Source: Flavobacteriales bacterium
GTDB taxonomy: Bacteria; Bacteroidota; Bacteroidia; Flavobacteriales; Flavobacteriaceae
Length of the DNA: 38,214 bases
Assembly (NCBI GenBank): GCA_017302935.1
Contig: JAFLBT010000011.1
Span: 1-38,214 of the forward strand
Direction of reading: 5' to 3'
The notes under the pieces were generated by a model. It ran no database searches, was not told where the DNA came from, and was given only the letters and a program-made list of their open reading frames with translations. Position 1 is the first letter of the stretch. Every line of letters begins with the position of its first letter. Shown here one piece after another: positions 32,724-38,214 of the stretch. The translations under genes and the position numbers were made by a program.

Positions 32724-33980
32724 ATGAATCATTTAAAACTGTCAAAGTTTCCCACTTTTTATGCCATTGGCTTAAGTTATAAAAAAGCAGATGCGGCAAT
32801 GAGAGGAAAGTTTAGCTTAGACGAAAAAGCTAAAACTAAACTACTGGAACAAGCCAAATCAGAAGGTTTAGACAGTTTGTTTGTGGTATCAACTTGCAAC
32901 CGAACCGAGATTTACGGTTTTGCAGAGCATCCTTTTCAACTCATCAAGTTATTGTGCGATAATAGCCAGGGAACTGTAGAAGATTTTCAAAAAATTGCTT
33001 ACATCTACAAAAACCAGGAAGCCATTACGTTTTTGTTTCGAGTAGGAACCGGTTTAGACAGTCAGATTTTGGGCGATTTTGAAATCATTAGCCAAATCAG
33101 AAATAGTTTTGTAGAAAGTAAAAAAGTCAATTTGGCCAATGCTTTTTTAGAACGTTTGGTAAATGCGGTGATTCAAGCCAGCAAACGAGTGAAGAACGAA
33201 ACCGAATTGTGTAGCGGAGCTACTTCTGTTGCTTTTGCAGCCGTAAATTATATTTTTAATACGGTTAATGATTTAGAAAACAAAAACATATTGTTGTTTG
33301 GCACGGGAAAAATAGGCAGAAATACTTGTGAGAACTTAGTAAAACATACCAAACACGAAAATATTACCTTAATCAATCGAACCAAAACCAAAGCAGAGAA
33401 AATTGCCGGAAAGTTCAATTTGATTGTCAAAGATTATATCAACTTGCCGGAAGAAATACATCGGGCTGATATTTTGGTTGTGGCAACCGGAGCACAAAAT
33501 CCAACCATCGACAAGAATTTATTGAATTTAAAAAAACCTTTGTTGATTTTAGATTTATCCATTCCAAAAAATGTGGATGAAAATGTAAAGCAAATAGAAG
33601 GTGTTTCATTGGTGCACATGGATTTTCTCTCTCAAATCACCGATGAAACGTTGGAAAAAAGAAAAGAACAAGTGCCTTTTGCAGAAGCCATAATCGAGGA
33701 AATAAAAGAAGAATTTAATGCGTGGATGAGAGCCAGAAAATTTGCACCTACTATTCATGCCTTAAAAGAAAAATTAAATGCTATTAAAGAAGGCGAATTA
33801 GATTTTCAACGCAAAAAAATAGCTAATTTTGACCAAGAACAAGCTGAACTCATCAGCAATAGAATCATTCAAAAAATCACAACCCATTTTGCCAATCATT
33901 TGAAAGACGACAACACAATGGTGGACGAAAGTATCGAATGGATTGAAAAAATATTTCAAATAGAAACTGCCGTAAAATGA
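32724..33980 (+). CDS. hemA: Glutamyl-tRNA reductase
   Basis: A 418-residue enzyme that reduces glutamyl-tRNA to glutamate-1-semialdehyde, the committed step of C5 tetrapyrrole synthesis. The active-site Cys is C58 in STCNRTEIYG; GLDSQILGDFEIISQIRNS is the substrate-binding block; the NADPH domain has LLFGTGKIGRNTCENL; the C-terminal dimerisation helix domain (about 310-418) is present. The ATG at 32724 gives the usual short N-terminal extension (MNHLKLSKFPTFYAIGLSYK). It leads the plus-strand hem operon and overlaps hemC by 4 bases (ATGA). Being rate-limiting, it is the natural regulated gene of the set. Confidence 0.97.
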   Translation: MNHLKLSKFPTFYAIGLSYKKADAAMRGKFSLDEKAKTKLLEQAKSEGLDSLFVVSTCNRTEIYGFAEHPFQLIKLLCDNSQGTVEDFQKIAYIYKNQEAITFLFRVGTGLDSQILGDFEIISQIRNSFVESKKVNLANAFLERLVNAVIQASKRVKNETELCSGATSVAFAAVNYIFNTVNDLENKNILLFGTGKIGRNTCENLVKHTKHENITLINRTKTKAEKIAGKFNLIVKDYINLPEEIHRADILVVATGAQNPTIDKNLLNLKKPLLILDLSIPKNVDENVKQIEGVSLVHMDFLSQITDETLEKRKEQVPFAEAIIEEIKEEFNAWMRARKFAPTIHALKEKLNAIKEGELDFQRKKIANFDQEQAELISNRIIQKITTHFANHLKDDNTMVDESIEWIEKIFQIETAVK

Positions 33981-34912
33981 GTAAAATCATCAAAATCGGA
34001 ACCCGCGACAGCGAACTAGCACTTTGGCAAGCTCATACGGTAGAAAAAAAATTAAATGATTTGGGTTATCAAACCGAGATTATTTCTGTAAAATCTACCG
34101 GAGATATCATTCTCGACAAACCACTTTATGAACTCGGAATTACCGGAATTTTTACAAAAACACTAGATGTTGCTATGCTGAAAGGCGAAGTGGATATTGC
34201 GGTTCACTCTATGAAAGACGTTCCAACAGCTTTACCAAAAGGAATTGTGCAAGCAGCGGTTTTAGAACGAGCATCAACATTGGACATTTTGGTACACAAA
34301 GGCGATTTGTCTTTTTTAGAAAATTCGGGAACTATCCCGATAACTATCGGGACAGGAAGTTTGAGAAGAAAAGCCCAATGGTTACATAAATATCCTAGTC
34401 ATCAAGTAGAAGATTTACGCGGGAACGTAAATACCAGAATGCAAAAATTAAACGAGAATCATTGGAATGGAGCTATTTTTGCCGCAGCCGGATTGGAAAG
34501 AATCAATCTGAAACCCGAAACATTTCTTAATTTAGATTGGATGATTCCCGCCCCCGCACAAGGAGCAATGATGGTGGTTACTATGGAAAATGATTCGTTT
34601 TCAAGAAATGCACTAGCACAATTGAACCACAAAGAAACCGAAATTTGTACGTTTGTTGAACGACAATTTCTAAAAACGTTAGAAGGTGGTTGCACCGCAC
34701 CAATTGGAGCTTTAGCAGAAATAAACGAAGATGTAATTACGTTAAAAGGAGTCCTTTTTTCATTAGACGGAAAGCATAAATTGGAAATAGAAAAGACAGT
34801 TAAAATCGATTTGTATCAAAATTTTGGCGAACTTTGTGCTACAGAAATTTTAAATAACGGTGGTTCAGAGCTAATGAAAGCAATTAAACAAGCTCTCGTA
34901 AAGAAGCATTAA
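33977..34912 (+). CDS. hemC: Porphobilinogen deaminase
   Basis: A 311-residue hydroxymethylbilane synthase that joins four porphobilinogens. Landmarks: KIGTRDSELALWQAHTVEKK at the start, catalytic D81 in AVHSMKDVPT, GTGSLRRKAQWL, LRGNVNTRMQKL, and C239 in EGGCTAPIGALAE that carries the dipyrromethane cofactor. Just before GTGSLRRKAQ the protein has a short insert (NSGTIPITI) encoded by a perfect TCCCGATA/TATCGGGA palindrome, which looks like an element inserted in frame. The start overlaps the hemA stop by 4 bases. The length is normal for the family, so the insert is probably tolerated in a surface loop. Confidence 0.96.
   Translation: MSKIIKIGTRDSELALWQAHTVEKKLNDLGYQTEIISVKSTGDIILDKPLYELGITGIFTKTLDVAMLKGEVDIAVHSMKDVPTALPKGIVQAAVLERASTLDILVHKGDLSFLENSGTIPITIGTGSLRRKAQWLHKYPSHQVEDLRGNVNTRMQKLNENHWNGAIFAAAGLERINLKPETFLNLDWMIPAPAQGAMMVVTMENDSFSRNALAQLNHKETEICTFVERQFLKTLEGGCTAPIGALAEINEDVITLKGVLFSLDGKHKLEIEKTVKIDLYQNFGELCATEILNNGGSELMKAIKQALVKKH
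34335..34352. repeat. Palindromic repeat inside hemC
   Basis: TCCCGATA, AC, TATCGGGA: perfect 8-bp arms around 2 bases. I recall CCCGATAGCTATCGGG-type palindromes as very common, mostly intergenic, in flavobacterial genomes; here a close variant lies in frame within a coding region. It is the only copy in the window. Confidence 0.6.
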
Positions 34913-34921
34913 ACCTTACTT

Positions 34922-36664
34922 ATGCAAAAAGATTCAATACTTAAGATTATTTATCGTTTTTTCGATCTTATCGTATTGACGTATATTGTTTTTGATTTTG
35001 GATACAGCATTCATATTGAATATCAAACGCCCAAATTTATTGGTTTAGTTTTAATTGGGATTGCACTTTTTGCGTTTAATATCTTCAAATATTTTTATTA
35101 CAAAACATCCGGAAGGAAAAAGGTTGCGTTTGTCAACTCGCTGATTATTGGTGTTTTACTTTTAGTGTCAGTTATTATTGCACTTTTAAATATAGATCAA
35201 CATTATCTGGATGTTTTACGGAAAATAAGGCCTATTCTTGAAGCCGGTTTAATCTTTTATTTTATTATCCGATTAATGATATTGGTACGGTATGTGTATG
35301 AAGTATATTACAATCCGGCCATTGTTTTTGTGGGAAGTTTTTTTGCCATCATTCTCATCGGATCATTTTTATTAATGCTTCCAAATGCAACCACAAACGG
35401 AATTTCGTTTACCGATGCTTTGTTTACTTCCACTAGTGCGGTTTGCGTAACCGGTTTGATTGTGGTGGATACTGCCAAAGATTTTACAACCGTCGGGCAA
35501 ACCATTATCATCAGTTTAATACAAATTGGCGGATTGGGAATTCTAACGTTTACGTCATTTTTTGCCTTTTTTTTCAGAGGTAGTTCTTCCTTTAAAGAGG
35601 GTTTAAATGTTCGCGATTTTATTGCACAAGATACACTTAAAGATGTGTTGAAAATGGCTTTAAATATTGTTGTTTTTACCATTAGTGTTGAATTAATTGG
35701 TGCACTATTTATCTATTCTTCTATTTTGGAAAACCCTGAAATTAAGGATAAATTTTTCTTTTCCATTTTTCATTCTATTTCTGCTTTTTGTAATGCAGGT
35801 TTTTCAACGATGTCTGCCGGATTAAGTGAAAGCCATCTTCAATTCAATTATTTCATGCAATGGATTTTAATGGTAATGATTGTATTTGGAGGTTTGGGTT
35901 ACAATATTATTTTTAACTTTTATCAATATTTAAAAATAAATGTTTTAGAATTATTCGATCGAAAAAGAATTCACAAACAAGTGAGTATTATGACTTTGAA
36001 CTCAAGAATTGTTTTATATACAACCGGAATTTTATTGGTTGGAGGATTTGTATTTTTATGGATTTCTGAATACAATAATACCATGAATTTACATTCTTCA
36101 TGGTTTGGAAAAATTACTTCAACAGCATTTAATTCTGTGACGCCGAGAACTGCCGGATTTAATACGATTGATTTTACACAACTTTCCGTTCCAACTTTAT
36201 TGTTTATTATTTTTTTGATGTGGATTGGAGCTTCACCGGCGTCAACCGGAGGGGGAATTAAAACAAGTACTTTTGCTTTGGCAACATTAAATATTTTTAG
36301 CATTGCCAGAGGAAAATCAAGAATTCAAATTTTAGGAAGAAGAATTTCAAGTGAATCCACTTCTCGTGCTTTTGCTATTTTGTGTATTTCATTAATCGTA
36401 ATTGGATTTGCCATATTAGCATTGTTGATCTTTGAACCCAAAGGAACCGACTTACTTTCAGTGGTTTTTGAATGTTTTTCAGCGTATAGCACCGTTGGAT
36501 TATCGTTAAACTTTACACCAACTTTAACTGAACCCAGTAAATATGTGTTGATTTTAACCATGTTTATTGGAAGAATTGGAATGCTCAACTTAATGATTGG
36601 AATGCTTAGACAAATCAATCATCAGTTTTATGAGTATCCAAAAGAAAATATTTTAATTAACTAA
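34922..36664 (+). CDS. TrkH/KtrB-type potassium uptake channel subunit
   Basis: A 580-residue membrane protein of the TrkH/KtrB superfamily. The four selectivity-filter loops are readable: SAVCVTGLIVV, AFCNAGFSTMS, TPRTAGFNTID and YSTVGLSLNF, each with the key Gly. About four extra N-terminal helices (residues 1-130) precede the core, as in a subset of Bacteroidota proteins. It imports K+ together with the TrkA-like regulator encoded 11 bases downstream. It starts 9 bases after hemC and is followed by trkA and hemD, so a K+ transporter sits inside the heme operon. A Na+-coupled (Ktr) versus H+-coupled (Trk) mode cannot be told from sequence alone. Confidence 0.93.
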   Translation: MQKDSILKIIYRFFDLIVLTYIVFDFGYSIHIEYQTPKFIGLVLIGIALFAFNIFKYFYYKTSGRKKVAFVNSLIIGVLLLVSVIIALLNIDQHYLDVLRKIRPILEAGLIFYFIIRLMILVRYVYEVYYNPAIVFVGSFFAIILIGSFLLMLPNATTNGISFTDALFTSTSAVCVTGLIVVDTAKDFTTVGQTIIISLIQIGGLGILTFTSFFAFFFRGSSSFKEGLNVRDFIAQDTLKDVLKMALNIVVFTISVELIGALFIYSSILENPEIKDKFFFSIFHSISAFCNAGFSTMSAGLSESHLQFNYFMQWILMVMIVFGGLGYNIIFNFYQYLKINVLELFDRKRIHKQVSIMTLNSRIVLYTTGILLVGGFVFLWISEYNNTMNLHSSWFGKITSTAFNSVTPRTAGFNTIDFTQLSVPTLLFIIFLMWIGASPASTGGGIKTSTFALATLNIFSIARGKSRIQILGRRISSESTSRAFAILCISLIVIGFAILALLIFEPKGTDLLSVVFECFSAYSTVGLSLNFTPTLTEPSKYVLILTMFIGRIGMLNLMIGMLRQINHQFYEYPKENILIN

Positions 36665-36675
36665 ATTAGATAAAA

Positions 36676-37365
36676 ATGAAAATCATCATTTTTGGATTGG
36701 GAAATTTCGGAATGTCACTTGCTTTAAGTTTGACAGAAACCGGAAATGAAGTGATTGGAGTAGATAAACAAATGGATAAAGTTAATCTTATCAAAGATAA
36801 AATTTCTCATGCCATTTGTATGGATTCTACCAATGAGCTAGCTTATGAATCGTTGCCGTTAAAAGATGCCGATAAAATTGTGGTGGCCATCGGAGAAAAT
36901 GAAGGAGCAGCCATTATTACGACGGCCATTATTAAAAAATTATCAAATGTAAAAATTATCAGTCGTGCGTTGTCGCCTATTCACGATACGGTTTTGGAGG
37001 CGATGGGAATTTATAGTATCATTCATCCGGAACAAGAAAGTGCTGATCGATTGACCAAGCAAATCAACTTTAAAACGACGTTAGAAAACTATCAATTAGA
37101 CAATAATTATACCATTTCAGAAGTAAAATCAAAACCGGAGTTTCACGGGAAAACACTTTCGGAATTGAATGCCATTGATAAGTATCATTTGAATTTGGTC
37201 ACAATCATCCGCAAGAAGGAAAAAACAAATTTAATTGGTAAAAAAACAATCGTAAAAGAAACAATTGGATTGCCAACACCGGACACAATTATTTACGAAG
37301 ATGATATTTTAGTGGTATTTGGCGATAATAAAAACATTTCCATTTATTGCGAAGGACAAGATTAA
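36676..37365 (+). CDS. TrkA/KtrA-type potassium channel regulatory subunit
   Basis: A 229-residue cytoplasmic RCK protein. The N-terminal Rossmann domain has GLGNFG (7-12) followed by GNEVIGVDKQMDKVNLIKD, with the acidic residue that binds the ribose of NAD; ADKIVVAIGENEGAAIITTA and VKIISRALSPIHDTVLEAMG follow. The C-terminal domain (about 135-229) is RCK_C-like. It forms a ring that gates the TrkH/KtrB channel in response to nucleotides. It lies 11 bases after trkH and its TAA stop is one base before the hemD start. The single-RCK length matches KtrA rather than the double-length TrkA of E. coli. Confidence 0.93.
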   Translation: MKIIIFGLGNFGMSLALSLTETGNEVIGVDKQMDKVNLIKDKISHAICMDSTNELAYESLPLKDADKIVVAIGENEGAAIITTAIIKKLSNVKIISRALSPIHDTVLEAMGIYSIIHPEQESADRLTKQINFKTTLENYQLDNNYTISEVKSKPEFHGKTLSELNAIDKYHLNLVTIIRKKEKTNLIGKKTIVKETIGLPTPDTIIYEDDILVVFGDNKNISIYCEGQD

Positions 37366-37366
37366 G

Positions 37367-38032
37367 TTGGAAAAATCAATTAGAATACTATCGACTAAAA
37401 AATTAAAATCCAACCAAAAACAGTTTTTACTAAACGCTGGCTTTCGATTGGTTGAAGCTGATTTTATTCAAATTAAGTCACATAAAATCAACATAGCATC
37501 AAATTATGATTTTTTGATATTTACCAGTCAAAATGCGGTTTTGAGTGTTTTGGAAAATGAAAATCATCCAATTTTAAAAAGTAAAATTTCTTTTTGTGTC
37601 GGAGTAAAAACAAGGCAATTGCTTGAAGAAAACGGATTCCAAGTTGAACAATCATTTGATTATGCAGAAGAATTAGTTGAATACCTTTTAAAACATCATT
37701 CTGATAAAAAATTTACTTTTTTTTCAGGAAATTTGAGAAGAGATACGATTCCAAATGCTTTTCAAAAAAACAATATTATTTTTGAAGAAATAGAAGTGTA
37801 TCAAACCGTATTAACGCCACACAAAATGGATAATCAAGTTGACGGGATTTTGTTTTTTAGTCCGTCAGCTGTTCAAAGTTATGTAATGGAAAATGCGATT
37901 ACAAATGAAATTTGTTTTTGTATTGGTACTACTACTGCGGCCGAATTAACAACAAACAATAAAATAATTGCAAACCAACCCACTGTTGAAAATGTAATTA
38001 TTCAGTGTATAAATTATTTTAATAAATCATAA
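37367..38032 (+). CDS. hemD: Uroporphyrinogen-III synthase
   Basis: A 221-residue protein with the weakly conserved two-lobe pattern of HemD: SIRILSTKKLKSNQKQFLLN at the start, FLIFTSQNAVLSVLE in the first lobe, then GILFFSPSAVQSYV and CFCIGTTTAAELTTN in the second lobe, the blocks that normally read FTSxNAV, FxSPSxV and IGxTTA. The enzyme closes hydroxymethylbilane into uroporphyrinogen III. Its place between hemC and hemE supports the call. The start is taken as TTG at 37367, one base after the trkA stop; an earlier in-frame TTG at 37319 lies inside trkA and adds residues without similarity. Confidence 0.85.
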   Translation: MEKSIRILSTKKLKSNQKQFLLNAGFRLVEADFIQIKSHKINIASNYDFLIFTSQNAVLSVLENENHPILKSKISFCVGVKTRQLLEENGFQVEQSFDYAEELVEYLLKHHSDKKFTFFSGNLRRDTIPNAFQKNNIIFEEIEVYQTVLTPHKMDNQVDGILFFSPSAVQSYVMENAITNEICFCIGTTTAAELTTNNKIIANQPTVENVIIQCINYFNKS

Positions 38033-38048
38033 GTTTTAAATATTGAAT

Positions 38049-38214
38049 ATGATAAAGAACGATCTTTTCTTAAGAGCTTTAAATAACGAAATCGTTGAGC
38101 GTCCACCCGTTTGGATGATGCGTCAAGCCGGAAGATATTTACCTGAATTTAGAGCTTTACGTGACAAATACGATTTTTTTACGCGTTGTGAAACACCGGA
38201 ATTAGCCGCAGAAA
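38049..38214 (+). CDS. hemE: Uroporphyrinogen decarboxylase, N-terminal part
   Basis: The ATG at 38049 opens a frame reading [20 protein letters not shown], then [20 protein letters not shown], and runs off the window after 55 codons. [14 protein letters not shown] is the signature of HemE, which decarboxylates uroporphyrinogen III to coproporphyrinogen III; the Arg in RQAGRY binds the substrate carboxylates. It follows hemD by 16 bases, continuing the pathway order hemA, hemC, hemD, hemE. Confidence 0.97.
   Translation, partial: MIKNDLFLRALNNEIVERPPVWMMRQAGRYLPEFRALRDKYDFFTRCETPELAAE

Noticed and set aside
1..38214. CRISPR array, tRNA, rRNA, insertion sequence or phage genes
   Set aside because: No regularly spaced repeats, clover-leaf sequences, transposase or phage motifs were seen on either strand.

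Overview
This window is an AT-rich chromosomal segment of a member of the Bacteroidota, most likely a Flavobacterium or a close relative in the Flavobacteriaceae. Several signs point there: promoter boxes of the TTG-N(17-23)-TAnnTTTG type, almost no Shine-Dalgarno sites, a type IX secretion (T9SS) sorting domain, lipoproteins whose Cys is followed by acidic residues, and gene neighbourhoods I recall from that group (LD-carboxypeptidase/yraN, hem genes beside an AraC regulator). No tRNA, rRNA, CRISPR array, transposase or phage gene was found. Assignments come from reading motifs and family resemblance; no database search was run.

Layout. 1-2.5 kb: start of a probable M28 peptidase and a zinc-ribbon protein (minus), then two tandem short SSB genes and a free-standing HRDC protein (plus), then a small secreted protein. 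2.5-7.6 kb: a minus operon of metG, a secreted protein of unknown function, a HAD phosphatase and an HDAC-like deacetylase. 7.6-11.4 kb: a repeat-bearing spacer, LD-carboxypeptidase, yraN, a T9SS-exported alpha/beta hydrolase and an ACT-domain protein, closed by a perfect 21-bp hairpin. 11.4-15.4 kb: a lipoprotein gene directly abutting mfd (minus). 15.5-16.4 kb: SDR-type threonine dehydrogenase (plus).

16.5-20.7 kb is the most unusual stretch. An operon encodes a small lipoprotein, an ECF sigma factor and a 487-residue protein that joins a short cytoplasmic head, one inner-membrane helix, a long charged linker and an outer-membrane beta-barrel in one chain. Its promoter looks ECF-type, and a similar promoter stands before a neighbouring operon encoding an HMA-like membrane protein and a truncated-globin lipoprotein. 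I read this as a candidate trans-envelope signalling system with at least one local target.

20.7-24.3 kb: recA (minus), then plsC, an acyl-ACP desaturase and an HD phosphohydrolase (plus). 24.3-38.2 kb: two divergent runs built around heme synthesis. The minus run is AraC-type regulator, small membrane protein, hemH, MATE transporter, hemJ, NtrY-like histidine kinase, enoyl-CoA hydratase and a large secreted protein, all tightly spaced. The plus run is hemA, hemC, trkH, trkA, hemD and hemE (cut by the window edge). A 21-bp dyad sits in the shared control region. A TCCCGATA/TATCGGGA palindrome lies in frame inside hemC.
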